Part shown: piece by piece, positions 43,509-52,493 of the stretch
How the letters are laid out: each line of letters starts with the position of its first letter
Position numbering within the stretch: the stretch's first letter is position 1
NCBI RefSeq assembly: GCF_000024865.1
Contig: NC_013595.1
Location: forward strand, 9,300,001-9,364,000
Length of the DNA stretch: 64,000 nt
Source of the DNA: Streptosporangium roseum DSM 43021
Lineage (GTDB): Bacteria > Actinomycetota > Actinomycetes > Streptosporangiales > Streptosporangiaceae
Direction: 5' to 3'
Translations under genes and position numbers: made by a program
The notes under the pieces: generated by a model
Seen by the model: only the letters and a program-made list of their open reading frames with translations
What the model was told of the DNA's origin: nothing
Database searches by the model: none

Positions 43509-45161
43509 TTACAACACGGATCGCGTTTCACGGCGACGCTGGACCCTCATCTGCAGCCAGAGCAGCCCCAGCAGGACCCCCAGCGCGACTCCCACTACCG
43601 GGATCCCCCGCATTCCAGTCAGGATCGGACCCGACTCGGCGATCGGCCTGACCTCCTGGCTCGGCCCGTCGAGGTCCTGGGGCAACGGCGCGCCCAGCGG
43701 CTGCGAGTCCGCCATGACCGACGACGGCGGAGCGACCGGCGCGGGCGCGGCCAGCGGCATCCGGAGGTTGGGGTCGTTCCACACCTGCGGGATCGGCCCG
43801 GGTGGCTGCGGCATCGGCGCCGCCATCTGCGGCACCTCTCCCGTCAGAGGGGGCATCTGCCCGGCCTCTGCCAGCTCCTGCGAGAGCGAGGACGTCGTAC
43901 GCGCCCCGGCGTCCACCTGCTCGCGCCCGGCCCGCCGCGCCTGGGTCGCCCCCTTCGGCCAGGCCGGCCCCTCGGCCGTCATCGGCTCCAGCGGCCCCCC
44001 GCCGCCCTGCCCCATCCCGGCGGCCGCACCGCCGCCGTCCTGCTCCGCCGGGCCGGAGGGCCCGGCGCTCGGATCGGCGCTCTCCGGGGCGCCGGAGGCC
44101 TCCGGCGCCACCTGCTCGGCCCCGGGGTCCTCGTAGACCGAGGCGCTCCCCTGGGGCGTCTCGGGCTCCTCCAGGATCATCGGAGCCCCCTCCCCCTCAC
44201 GGCGGTCCTTCGGGCGCGGATCCGGCGGCACGGCCCGCGCCCCCGGCTCCCCCACGATCCGCGGCGCCCCGAGCGCCGGCGGGTTCAGCGGCGCGGCCGG
44301 CGCCGGCCGGACCTGAAGGGCGTCCGGCGGTTCCCCGGGACCGTGCGGCGTCACGGAAGCGTGTGGTTCCACGGAAGCGCGCGGCGTCACGGAAGCGCGC
44401 GGATCCACGGAAGCGCGCGGCGTCACGGAAGCGCGCGGATCCACGGAAGCGTGCGGCGTCGCGGGACCGGGCGGCGTCGCGGACGGTGCGAGCGGACTGC
44501 CGGTGACCGCCGGGACGGCCTGCCCCGCGCCCGCCGCCGTATCCTCGGCGCGCCCCGGCGCCCCCGCGCCCTCCGCGGGGGATCCCGGAGGCCGGGGAGG
44601 CACGCCCGGCGCGGGCCGGGGCAGGACGGGGTCGGCCAGGTTGAGGACCTGGGCCGCCTTCACGATCTCGGCGGCCCTGGACTCCGGGTTCTCGACGGTG
44701 GTCCGGGCCGTGTGGGTGACCCACACGCCCTCGCGGTTGCGCATCCGGGCCACCGCGGTCAGCTCGATGTCCTCGGCCTCGTCCGGCATGGCGAGCAGCA
44801 CGTCCACGGATCTGCGCGCGTTGACCTCTCCCAGGGAGCACAGCTGGGGACCGCCTCGGGCCAGCAGCTGGGGGTCGATCGCCTGCGGGCACTCGATGCC
44901 CCTGAGCGCCTCGGCGGGCGTGGTCTCGACCGCCAGCCGGGCGTCGGTGCCCGATCCCTCCAGCCACACCCGGAACCGGATCATGTCACCGGCGCGGACC
45001 CATCGCGACCAGGAGTTGAGCTCGTCGGCCTCCGCCGCCTCGGCGGGAAGCGCGGAGGGGTCGTCCGCCCCGGCCGCGTACACCGCCGGACCTCCCCCCA
45101 GAAGGAGCGCTCCCGTCCCCACGGCCGACACGACCCGGGCACGCTGCCACCATCCGGTCAC
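43509..45161 (-). CDS. Secreted/anchored Ala/Pro-rich protein of the T4SS-like cluster
   Basis: The 550-aa protein is read from GTG 45161 (GGAGAAG upstream; the frame opens 15 codons earlier). A signal-type helix (about 9-32) is followed by a folded N-terminal domain (35-170) with WSRWVRAGDMIRFRVWLEG and CSLGEVNARRSVDVLLAMP. A long low-complexity region follows that includes ASVTPRASVDPR repeats, and then a C-terminal helix (GIPVVGVALGVLLGLLWLQM) with a basic tail. It is thus anchored at the C-terminus with its N-terminal domain outside. The family is unknown. It is co-oriented with the NlpC and Nudix genes. Confidence 0.72.
   Translation of the reverse strand: MTGWWQRARVVSAVGTGALLLGGGPAVYAAGADDPSALPAEAAEADELNSWSRWVRAGDMIRFRVWLEGSGTDARLAVETTPAEALRGIECPQAIDPQLLARGGPQLCSLGEVNARRSVDVLLAMPDEAEDIELTAVARMRNREGVWVTHTARTTVENPESRAAEIVKAAQVLNLADPVLPRPAPGVPPRPPGSPAEGAGAPGRAEDTAAGAGQAVPAVTGSPLAPSATPPGPATPHASVDPRASVTPRASVDPRASVTPRASVEPHASVTPHGPGEPPDALQVRPAPAAPLNPPALGAPRIVGEPGARAVPPDPRPKDRREGEGAPMILEEPETPQGSASVYEDPGAEQVAPEASGAPESADPSAGPSGPAEQDGGGAAAGMGQGGGGPLEPMTAEGPAWPKGATQARRAGREQVDAGARTTSSLSQELAEAGQMPPLTGEVPQMAAPMPQPPGPIPQVWNDPNLRMPLAAPAPVAPPSSVMADSQPLGAPLPQDLDGPSQEVRPIAESGPILTGMRGIPVVGVALGVLLGLLWLQMRVQRRRETRSVL
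44346..44457. repeat. 36-bp tandem repeats encoding ASVDPRASVTPR
   Basis: About three copies of a 36-bp unit, itself two 18-bp half-units built on CACGGAAGCG, are nearly identical. They are coding and contain no spacers. Confidence 0.8.
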
Positions 45162-45238
45162 CGCACTTCTCCGATCCCCCGATACGGACGCACGACAATG
45201 ACACATCCAGTAACTGTTATGTCACAACACGTTACCGC

Positions 45239-45631
45239 TCAACCCTCGTCGAGCTGACCTTGTACGGCACGCACGATCGGCAGGTCGGCGGGCAGCCATC
45301 GCACGTCGTACAGCTCGTCCATGGGCAGCCAGCGCAGATCCAGGTGTTCCTTGGCCTCCGGCTCCCCTTCCACGATCTCCGCCAGCCAGACCCGGAGCAC
45401 GTAACCGTCGGTCAGCGGCCAGTCGCCGCCGACCTGCTCCCCGGCCTCGACCAGGACGCCGAGCTCCTCCTGGCACTCCCGGATCAGCGCCGTGTGATCG
45501 TCCTCCCCCGGATCGACCTTTCCACCGGGTAACTCCCAGCCACCGGCGAGCTCAGGTGGCTCGGCGCGCTGGGCGGCAAGCAGTCTGCCGCTGCCGTCGA
45601 CGATCGCGGCTCCCACAACGACCTTGTCCAT
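45239..45631 (-). CDS. Nudix hydrolase (MutT/NUDT1-like)
   Basis: The 130-aa protein starts at ATG 45631. Its Nudix box reads GGKVDPGEDDHTALIRECQEELGV, of which the key residues G, E, REC, EE and G are all present. The N-terminus VVVGAAIVDGSGRLLAAQRA and the downstream WELPGG block are those of (deoxy)nucleotide-sanitising MutT-type enzymes. It lies 14 nt behind the lysozyme-NlpC gene and is probably co-transcribed, although its role in that cluster is unclear. Confidence 0.9.
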   Translation of the reverse strand: MDKVVVGAAIVDGSGRLLAAQRAEPPELAGGWELPGGKVDPGEDDHTALIRECQEELGVLVEAGEQVGGDWPLTDGYVLRVWLAEIVEGEPEAKEHLDLRWLPMDELYDVRWLPADLPIVRAVQGQLDEG

Positions 45632-45645
45632 GGCACCCGATTGTG

Positions 45646-46734
45646 TCAGCCCTGCTCCCTTAATTTGAGCTGCGCGAGGACATCGGGGTTTCGCAACGGC
45701 CGGGTGAACCCCACGATGCCGGTCCGGTCGCGGTAGGTGGTGACCTTGATCGGCCCGCACAGGCGGCACCTCGCCTCGACCATCTTGCCCGGTGAGACCA
45801 CCATGCCCACGTGCCCGGGATTGTCGGCCCCGGTGCCCGGCCCCGAGTTGAAGAAGACCAGATCCCCTGCCTGCTCGTCACCCGGCGCGATCTTCACGCC
45901 GAAGGGCCACTGGCCGAAGGTCGTGCGCGGGATGCTCAGGCCCACGCTCCGGTAGGCCATGTAGATGATCCCGGAACAGTCGAAGGCGTCCGGCCCGGTG
46001 CCGCCCCACAGGTACGGCTTGCCGCGCTGGGCCAGCGCGTACTCCAGGATCCCGGCCACCGTGCCGCTCGGCGCCGCCTCCACCAGGGGCTCGTCGCAGG
46101 CCGCCTCCGCCTCCGGAGGGACGCTGACCGCGCCGTCCTCGGCGTACTTCCCGGCGATCTCCATGACCTGGTCCACGTACCACCAGGCCCGGTTGTAGAC
46201 GAACAGCGACCGCCGTACGTCCTCCGGCGCGCCGTTGCGCTTGAGCATCTTCGCCGCGCCCAGGATCGCGTCCGCCGGGTTGTAGACGTCGGCCCAGCCG
46301 TCGTCGTCGCCGTCGGAGGCGTAGCCGTTGAACCGCGACGGGATCTTGATCTTCGCCTTGCCGCCCCAGGTGCTGATCAGGAACTGCATCGGCCCCGCGG
46401 CCCCGGCGTAGTTGGTGCCGCTGCGCACCCCGGGGAGCGTGGAGCGCCCGTGGTCGGTCTCCCGCTTGCCCACCCCGGCGAGCACGTTCCACTGCACGCC
46501 GATCTTCTCGCCGTGCTCGTGGTACAGCTTCAGGTATTCCGCCGGTATGTCCGACGCCGCGGTCTCGGACTGCGCGCTCACGGTCCTGGCCATGTCCTCG
46601 CAGTCGGGCATCCCGCCGCCGGTGAAGGACGGGAACGTGCTCACCATCAGCATCGGCGCCATGACCAGTGCGAGCAGGCAGAGCCCCGCGACGCCGAGGA
46701 TCAGGGCGAGGTGCAGCTTCCTGTTGCCGGTCAT
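45646..46734 (-). CDS. Membrane-anchored lytic transglycosylase plus NlpC/P60 peptidase
   Basis: This 362-aa two-domain cell-wall hydrolase has an N-terminal helix (8-32). Next is a lysozyme-like domain (about 60-195) with VGKRETDHGRS (catalytic Glu) and AGPMQFLISTW. The NlpC/P60 domain (225-355) has nucleophile Cys253 in FDCSGIIYMAYR and His in PGHVGMVVSPG. Such VirB1/Tcp-G-like enzymes open the peptidoglycan for secretion machines, fitting the cluster. The start ATG overlaps the stop of a 15-codon mini-ORF created by a tandem duplication. Confidence 0.92.
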   Translation of the reverse strand: MTGNRKLHLALILGVAGLCLLALVMAPMLMVSTFPSFTGGGMPDCEDMARTVSAQSETAASDIPAEYLKLYHEHGEKIGVQWNVLAGVGKRETDHGRSTLPGVRSGTNYAGAAGPMQFLISTWGGKAKIKIPSRFNGYASDGDDDGWADVYNPADAILGAAKMLKRNGAPEDVRRSLFVYNRAWWYVDQVMEIAGKYAEDGAVSVPPEAEAACDEPLVEAAPSGTVAGILEYALAQRGKPYLWGGTGPDAFDCSGIIYMAYRSVGLSIPRTTFGQWPFGVKIAPGDEQAGDLVFFNSGPGTGADNPGHVGMVVSPGKMVEARCRLCGPIKVTTYRDRTGIVGFTRPLRNPDVLAQLKLREQG

Positions 46735-46812
46735 CCGATCTCACCCGTCTGCGAGGACTGGTCGTCTTCTCCGGTCATCCGATCCGGCCCGTCTGCGAGG
46801 ACTGGTCGTCTC
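46730..46812. repeat. 44-bp tandem duplication spanning a gene junction
   Basis: The segment beginning GTCATCCGATC and containing CGTCTGCGAGGACTGGTCG occurs twice, 44 bp apart (46730 and 46774), with only a few changes. On the minus strand it duplicates the end of the upstream gene together with the ATG of the NlpC gene. Confidence 0.85.
46731..46778 (-). CDS. 15-codon mini-ORF bridging two T4SS-like genes
   Basis: The minus-strand ATG at 46778 overlaps the TGA of the preceding gene, reads MTGEDDQSSQTGEIG and stops at a TGA overlapping the ATG of the NlpC gene. Both junctions are ATGA. It is a product of the 44-bp duplication and probably serves only to relay ribosomes between the two genes. 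Confidence 0.4.
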   Translation of the reverse strand: MTGEDDQSSQTGEIG

Positions 46813-47446
46813 CGTCCTGGCCGTCGTCCGCCGGTTGCAGATCGTGGACCCGCCAGTCGGCGCCCACCGCGATGAGCGTGACGGCGTAGTCCTCGGTCCG
46901 CTCCTTCGGCCCGCTCCTGGCGGTGACGCTCTGGGTGCCGGTGACCACGAACGTCACCGAGGCGCTCTGGACCTGCCGGATCTCCTTCACCCGCGCCGTG
47001 CCGACGGAGACGACCTCGTCGGCGCGGTTGGCCTCGACGCTGCCCGGCGAGGTGACCGTGCGCAGCAGCACGGCGGCGAACTCGGTCGTGGTGTAGCCGC
47101 TGAGCCGATCCCCGTAGTCCGCCGGGTCCTCGTCGTAGCTGAAGGTGCCGTACTCGGTGGTGAACCGCTGGGCGTAGTCGGCGGCGGCGGCCAGCTCCTG
47201 CTTGGTCATCGGCAGGTAGGAGTAGACGTCGAAGGGCGCGTTGCTGGCCGTCGCCGACGGCCGGGGCCGCTCGGCGCCCGCGGGCGCCTGCGACGCGGAC
47301 ACCGTACGGCTCGCGCCCACCGGGTCGGCCTGCGTCCCCCCCTTGTCGCCGGAGTCCGGCCACATGGTCAGGTAGATCCCGACCGCGGCCAGCATGATGA
47401 CCAGCACCGCGAAGACGAACCCTCGGCGGCTGCCCCCTTCGACCAT
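46775..47446 (-). CDS. Single-pass membrane protein, NTF2/VirB8-like candidate
   Basis: The 223-aa protein has a membrane helix at about 9-29, a flexible Ala/Pro/Ser segment to 68, and an alpha+beta domain (75-210). Within it lie LTKQELAAAADYAQRF-like helices and strands ending in EDYAVTLIAVGADWRVHDLQ. This topology and ending resemble VirB8/TcpC NTF2-like proteins. It is 2 nt from the TrbL-like gene. The domain assignment is inference. Confidence 0.65.
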   Translation of the reverse strand: MVEGGSRRGFVFAVLVIMLAAVGIYLTMWPDSGDKGGTQADPVGASRTVSASQAPAGAERPRPSATASNAPFDVYSYLPMTKQELAAAADYAQRFTTEYGTFSYDEDPADYGDRLSGYTTTEFAAVLLRTVTSPGSVEANRADEVVSVGTARVKEIRQVQSASVTFVVTGTQSVTARSGPKERTEDYAVTLIAVGADWRVHDLQPADDGQDGDDQSSQTGRIG

Positions 47447-47448
47447 CG

Positions 47449-49887
47449 TCAGTCCTTGTCGGGGTTGGACGCGCGGAGCCAGAAGGGCGCGGCCTCATCC
47501 GCCTGCCTGCCCCGCTCGGACCGGCTGGGCAGCCAGAGCGGGGGTGCCTCGGACGACCTGTCCGGGCGCCCGCCGCCGTTGTTCCTCGATCCGCCGGAGG
47601 ATCCGCCGAACAGGCTGCCGCCCGACCCCGAAGAGCCACGGGAGCCCCCGAAGATGCCGCCGCCGGAGCCGGAGGAGCTCCGGGAACCGCCGGATCCCGA
47701 AGAGCCGCGGGAACCGCCGCCCCCGCCACGCGAGCCCGACCCGGACCCGGAACCGCTCCGCGAGCCGGAGCCCGAGCCTCGGGAGCCGGAGTCCCAGCGC
47801 CGGGAACCGCCGCCGGAGCCGAAGACGCTCCCGCCCGACCGGCCGCCCCCCGACGGGGACGCCGGCCCCCCACCGGAGGAGGGGGCGGAGGACCTGCCGC
47901 CGGACGAGGGCGCCGGAGAGGATCCGCCCGCCGGAGACGAGCCTCCCTGCGGGGCCCAGCCGCCGGAGCGGCCGCTGAACCAGCCGCCCGCGCCGCCGCG
48001 GCCGGCACCGCCCGAACGGGTCGGGACGGTGCCGCCCGCCGTACCGCCTCCGGAGAGGTTGAGCGGCGGCGCCGCGCCGGCGCGCGCCGCGGTTACCGGC
48101 CGGCCGGTGCCCTTGCGCCGGCCGCCCGCCTGGGCGTCGGTGTCGAGTGGCGTGGGCTGCGCGCCGGCCGGGACCCGGGCGCCCGAGGGGGTGTTCCCGC
48201 CGGGGGCGCCCTCCTCCCCGCGGACCTTGCCCTGGGCGACCGCGGCGGCCGCCGTCGCGACGGAGGCGCCGCCGGCGAGCGCGGCCGCCTGCATCACGGG
48301 TTCCGCCTTGCGCATGCCCCAGCGGCCCATCCGGGCCGCCGCGACCGGTGGCAGCACGCCCGCCGCGCGCTGCAGGGTCGGCGCGGTGACCGCGTCGCCC
48401 AGCACGCGGGTGGCGATCGTGTGCCCGTCCATGGAGGCGAACAGGTGCTGGAACGGACGCCGGTAGAAGAAGACCGCGATCGTCAGCAGAGCCATGAACA
48501 TGACCTGCATGCCCCACGGCATCGCCGTGGAGATGATCAGGGCGTAGCCGTACACCAGGACGCCCAGGACCAGTGTCAGCACCGCCTGTCTGAGCAGGGT
48601 GCCGACCAGCATCTCCACCCAGCGCATCGCGATGATCCGGCCGGACCCCGGATGCACGCCGATCAGCAGGAAGACCGGCGCGAGGATCAGCAACAGCAGG
48701 AAGCCGACCTTGAGCACCAGCAGGGAGACGGCCACCAGGAAGATCAGCAGTCCCGCGACCATCGCGGCCATCAGCGCGCCGATCGCGATGCCCAGCCGGT
48801 TTGTCCAATCCTTTCCCTGGAAGAGGAAGAAGATCGGCGTGTTCTCCAGCTTGTCGGCGATCTCGGCCTCATATTGTGCCTGGTGGGCGCTGGTGTTCGG
48901 GGTCTGCGTGGCCCGTTGCTCGGCCTCGTCGAGTGCCTGGACGCTCAGCAGCTTGGAGGCGTATGCCGTCACCGCCGGCGCCGCGGGGTCGGCGGTGCCG
49001 AACTCGCCCATCAGCCACGGCTTGCAGACCAGGGTGGACCAGAGCGCCTCGGCGTTCTGTTCGACCCCCGGGACGCCGGTCTGACCGTAACCACCGGACT
49101 TGACCTCGGGATTGGTGTCACCCTTGGCTGGAATGCAGGAGGTTCCGCCCGCGCCGGGCAGCCCGGAGAAGGCGGAGTTGACGACCTCGCTGGTCTTGTC
49201 GGTGACCAGCTTGCCCATGCCGGTGAAGTCGCCGGGGCGGCTGAAGAACCAGACCGCGACGGTGACCGCGAGGACCATCCAGATGACGCCCTCGGCCGTC
49301 GTGGTCGCCCGCTTGCGGATCAGGCCGTACCAGGCCAGCCAGATGGCCCCGAGGATCACGATCGGCCGCAGGAACGGCCAGTACATCGCGTTGGAGAGGC
49401 TGATCACGATGTCGTCGACGACATCCTTGATCGACTCCAGCGGGCCCTCGGTGGCCGCCGCCTGATAGGTGGTGATGGTCAGCCGGTCCAGCGCCTTGGC
49501 CCACGAGAAGATCGTGTTGGCCATCGTGTTGCCCATCACGGCCGCGACGTCGTCGCAGCCGAGCTGGTGGGTGTGCCAGAACTGGCCGCTCATGCCGTAG
49601 GTGGCGTAGTTGCCCTGCGTGGCAGGAGCCGGGGCGGGCGCCGGCGCGCCCGGCGTGGGCGCGGCCGGGGACGGCGGCTTGAGCAGGCCGTCCACGCCTG
49701 AACCGACGACCTCGGGAGCCAGGTCCGGCGAGAGGTCGCAGGGGGCGGCGGCGACGGCGGTGGGTGCGCCCGCCGGCGACAGCAGCGGGAGTGCGAGGAA
49801 CGCGGTCAGCGCCACCAGCGCGATGGCGATCCGCTTGCCCAGTCGTCCCTTGCGGGAACTCTTCAGCCCCTTGCGGGAAACCTTCAT
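47449..49887 (-). CDS. VirB6/TrbL-like polytopic channel protein
   Basis: In this 812-aa protein a signal/first helix (18-45) is followed by a Pro-rich segment. About seven more hydrophobic helices lie between residues 165 and 480 (for example IVILGAIWLAWYGLI, LLIFLVAVSLLVLKVGFLLL, LVLGVLVYGYALI). A cytoplasmic tail rich in Gly/Ser repeats (560-800) ends in WLRASNPDKD. The arrangement is that of TrbL/VirB6 inner-membrane channels of conjugation systems. Its start overlaps the stop of the VirB4-like gene by 4 nt (ATGA). Confidence 0.8.
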   Translation of the reverse strand: MKVSRKGLKSSRKGRLGKRIAIALVALTAFLALPLLSPAGAPTAVAAAPCDLSPDLAPEVVGSGVDGLLKPPSPAAPTPGAPAPAPAPATQGNYATYGMSGQFWHTHQLGCDDVAAVMGNTMANTIFSWAKALDRLTITTYQAAATEGPLESIKDVVDDIVISLSNAMYWPFLRPIVILGAIWLAWYGLIRKRATTTAEGVIWMVLAVTVAVWFFSRPGDFTGMGKLVTDKTSEVVNSAFSGLPGAGGTSCIPAKGDTNPEVKSGGYGQTGVPGVEQNAEALWSTLVCKPWLMGEFGTADPAAPAVTAYASKLLSVQALDEAEQRATQTPNTSAHQAQYEAEIADKLENTPIFFLFQGKDWTNRLGIAIGALMAAMVAGLLIFLVAVSLLVLKVGFLLLLILAPVFLLIGVHPGSGRIIAMRWVEMLVGTLLRQAVLTLVLGVLVYGYALIISTAMPWGMQVMFMALLTIAVFFYRRPFQHLFASMDGHTIATRVLGDAVTAPTLQRAAGVLPPVAAARMGRWGMRKAEPVMQAAALAGGASVATAAAAVAQGKVRGEEGAPGGNTPSGARVPAGAQPTPLDTDAQAGGRRKGTGRPVTAARAGAAPPLNLSGGGTAGGTVPTRSGGAGRGGAGGWFSGRSGGWAPQGGSSPAGGSSPAPSSGGRSSAPSSGGGPASPSGGGRSGGSVFGSGGGSRRWDSGSRGSGSGSRSGSGSGSGSRGGGGGSRGSSGSGGSRSSSGSGGGIFGGSRGSSGSGGSLFGGSSGGSRNNGGGRPDRSSEAPPLWLPSRSERGRQADEAAPFWLRASNPDKD

Positions 49888-52376
49888 GACCCTACCTCCA
49901 GCGCCGCGGCCCCCGGCCTACTGACTCTGTCGCCCCCGGAAAGATCATGCACGTTCTCGCCTGGTTTGTCGTGGGTCGGATTCGTATCGAGCCAGCGCAC
50001 CAGCTCGTCGGAGATGAGGTCCACCCCGATACGGCCCGCACGACCGTCCAGATCCCGGAAGACGCACTCGCCGTTGCCCAGCGAGCGCAGGATCGCCTTG
50101 TGCTCCTCCGAGGGTTCCACCCCGAGCAGCGCCATCACGTGCTCCACCTCGACCCGCTCGGTGGACCGGAAGGCGAACACCGACGACAGGCAGTTCGTCA
50201 CCTGCTCGTTCAGCAGGTCGCCGGCGTTCTGCGAGACCAGCACCAGGGCCGTGTTGCGGGAGCGGCCCATCCGGCTGACCTCGGGCACCAGCTTGGCGCC
50301 CTCCGGCGTGGAGGTGATCGCCCAGGCCTCGTCCAGGAAGATCGCCTTGGGGGTCCGCCGGTCCAGGCCGTTCATCAGCCCCCGGGCGAACTGGGCGACC
50401 AGGTAGAGCAGGGCCACCGACAGCCGCTGCTCGTAGGAGTAGTCGTCGCGCCCGGTGGAGGCGTCCGGAAGGGTCAGGCCGCCGAGGGTGAAGACCGTGG
50501 TCCACCCCTCGGTGTCGATCTGGTCGCCGCCGGAGGGGTCGAAGCAGAGCCGGGCGAGGTGCATCTCCGACATCGAGCGGAGCACGGCGCCCAGGTTCTT
50601 GGAGGCGGCGTCCTCGGTCTGCTCCAGGAAGTCGACGACCTTGCCCAGCGAGGGGTCCTCGCCGTTGGAGACCGCCGCGACCGCCTGGATCATCGCCGAC
50701 TCGCGCTCCTCCGACATGCGCGGCAGCAGCAGCCGGAGGGTCTCGCTGGCCATCGTCTTCTTGGCCGCGATGTCGTCGCCGAACGAGAACGGGTCGAGCA
50801 GCCCCGGCGCGGCCGAGCCGAGCGGGATGACCCGCGCCTTCCTGCCCCGCCGCTGCAGCAGCTGGACCAGGGAGTCGGCGTCGCCCTTGGGGTCGATGAC
50901 CGCGACCGTCACGCCGCGCAGCGCCATCTGGTAGATCATCAGCAGTGCCAGGGTGGTCTTGCCGCCGCCCGGCTCACCGGTGATCGCGATGGCCGTCGGC
51001 CGGTTGCGCGTGGCCGCCACCAGCGGGTCGAAGTGCACGATGCTCCGGGCCCGGCCCAGGGTCTCCCCGACGTACGGTCCCATCCAGCCGGCGTTGCCCT
51101 CGTCCGCCCGGTCACCCAGGTCCACCGTGGCGGTCGCCATGCCGCCCGCGATGGTGCGCAGCGGCTGCCGCTGGGCGTAGGCGTTGACCCGGACCCGCTC
51201 GCCCGGCAGCGCCTCGCAGAACAGGGAGAACTGGTCGCCGGTGGAGTTGACGATGTCGATGCCCATGTCGCGGTAGTGCTCCACGACCGCCTCGACCCGC
51301 TGCACGCAGATCTCCTCGGTCGGGGCGGAGACGATCAGCCGGTGCCAGCCGTACACGAACGGCAGGCGCTCCTTGGTGATGCCGTGTTCCAGCATCCGGG
51401 CCGCGTCGATCTGCTCGGCCAGCGCCAGCGGCGCCTCGGCGCCCGCCTCCCGGATGTGGATGTCCATGTCACGGGCGTGGGCGAGCTTGCGCGCCACGTC
51501 CTTGCTGGCCTTGACCGGCGAGATCAGCCGCATCCTCGAACTGATCTCCACCGGGAAGGGGAGCTGGTCGGCGAAGTGCATCCACGGCTCGCCGTCGGGG
51601 AAGGGCATCAGATCCGGGAACCGGGCGAAGGACAGGTACGCGACGTAGGAGTCGCCCTGCGGCTGCTCGATCCGGAGCAGCGACCTGCCGTTGTGGATCT
51701 GCCCCTCGACGAGGGACTCGATCTCGCCCTGTCCCCACCGCCGCTTGGGGCTGGCCGAGGGCGGCGGGTCGCCGAGGGAGCCTGTCGCGGCGTGCTGGAA
51801 GAGCCAGGCGATCTCGGTGGAGGTGGCGTGCCGGGCGTACAGGGCGCTCGCGGACAGGGCCCGGCCCAGCCGCTCCGCCTGCTCGGACCACTTGGCGATC
51901 TCCGCCTTGGGGACGTGGTCGTCCTCGAGGCCCAGGACCTTCTCGCTGCGCTGGTAGAAGCCGAAGAGCTGGGACAGGACGCCGGTGCCGAGCTGCCTGC
52001 CGCGCAGGCCGAGCCGTACGCCGAGGTAGACCTCCTTGCTCCAGAAGTCCTTCGCCCAGACGTGCCGGTACATCTCCTCCAGGTAGTCGCGCCAGCCGGG
52101 GCCCTCGTCGGAGGTGGCGTTCAGCGCCATCGCCCACTCGGCCGCGGGGTAGGTGCGGTGCGCCACCCGCAGGTGCACCTCGGCGTCCGGCATCCGGATC
52201 GCCGCCAGCGCGATCGTGATGTTGGTGGCCAGCGCCTCCCGCTCCTCGGGGGTGATGAACTCGTAGCTCACGGTCGGCAGCCGGAAGTAGGCCCAGACCG
52301 CCGAGTCGGTCAGCAGGATCCGGTCGTCGAAGTATCGGACGGCGAGCCGGTTGCGTGCCCGCGAGGCGCGGCTCAC
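49884..52376 (-). CDS. VirB4/TraC-like conjugation ATPase
   Basis: This 830-aa protein starts at GTG 52376. The N-terminal half is the VirB4-type non-catalytic domain. The ATPase domain has Walker A TGEPGGGKTTLALLM (Lys473), VAVIDPKGDADSL, Walker B KAIFLDEAWAITS and SQNAGDLL. It should power assembly of the secretion complex at the inner face of the membrane. It is related to the SCO6880-type ATP-binding proteins of actinomycete conjugation-like clusters. Confidence 0.92.
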   Translation of the reverse strand: MSRASRARNRLAVRYFDDRILLTDSAVWAYFRLPTVSYEFITPEEREALATNITIALAAIRMPDAEVHLRVAHRTYPAAEWAMALNATSDEGPGWRDYLEEMYRHVWAKDFWSKEVYLGVRLGLRGRQLGTGVLSQLFGFYQRSEKVLGLEDDHVPKAEIAKWSEQAERLGRALSASALYARHATSTEIAWLFQHAATGSLGDPPPSASPKRRWGQGEIESLVEGQIHNGRSLLRIEQPQGDSYVAYLSFARFPDLMPFPDGEPWMHFADQLPFPVEISSRMRLISPVKASKDVARKLAHARDMDIHIREAGAEAPLALAEQIDAARMLEHGITKERLPFVYGWHRLIVSAPTEEICVQRVEAVVEHYRDMGIDIVNSTGDQFSLFCEALPGERVRVNAYAQRQPLRTIAGGMATATVDLGDRADEGNAGWMGPYVGETLGRARSIVHFDPLVAATRNRPTAIAITGEPGGGKTTLALLMIYQMALRGVTVAVIDPKGDADSLVQLLQRRGRKARVIPLGSAAPGLLDPFSFGDDIAAKKTMASETLRLLLPRMSEERESAMIQAVAAVSNGEDPSLGKVVDFLEQTEDAASKNLGAVLRSMSEMHLARLCFDPSGGDQIDTEGWTTVFTLGGLTLPDASTGRDDYSYEQRLSVALLYLVAQFARGLMNGLDRRTPKAIFLDEAWAITSTPEGAKLVPEVSRMGRSRNTALVLVSQNAGDLLNEQVTNCLSSVFAFRSTERVEVEHVMALLGVEPSEEHKAILRSLGNGECVFRDLDGRAGRIGVDLISDELVRWLDTNPTHDKPGENVHDLSGGDRVSRPGAAALEVGS

Positions 52377-52493
52377 ACGACCTCCCTCGCCGGCCGTGCG
52401 GCCGGGTTCCCGTGACCGGTGGCCCGCTCGTCGCGCCCGCTCACGCGCCCACCTCGTTACGCCCGTTCACCACGTCTCCTCGCGCCCGGGGGA

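Noticed and set aside
44346..44457. Possible CRISPR array
   Set aside because: Repeats are contiguous, in frame and coding (ASVDPR/ASVTPR); there are no unique spacers and no cas genes.
45210..45235. GTAAC...GTTAC inverted repeat after the Nudix gene
   Set aside because: Only 5-bp arms with an uneven interior; too weak to call a terminator or operator.
49947..52415. 822-codon plus-strand frame opposite the VirB4-like gene
   Set aside because: Low-complexity translation with no motifs; the minus strand has intact Walker A and B.
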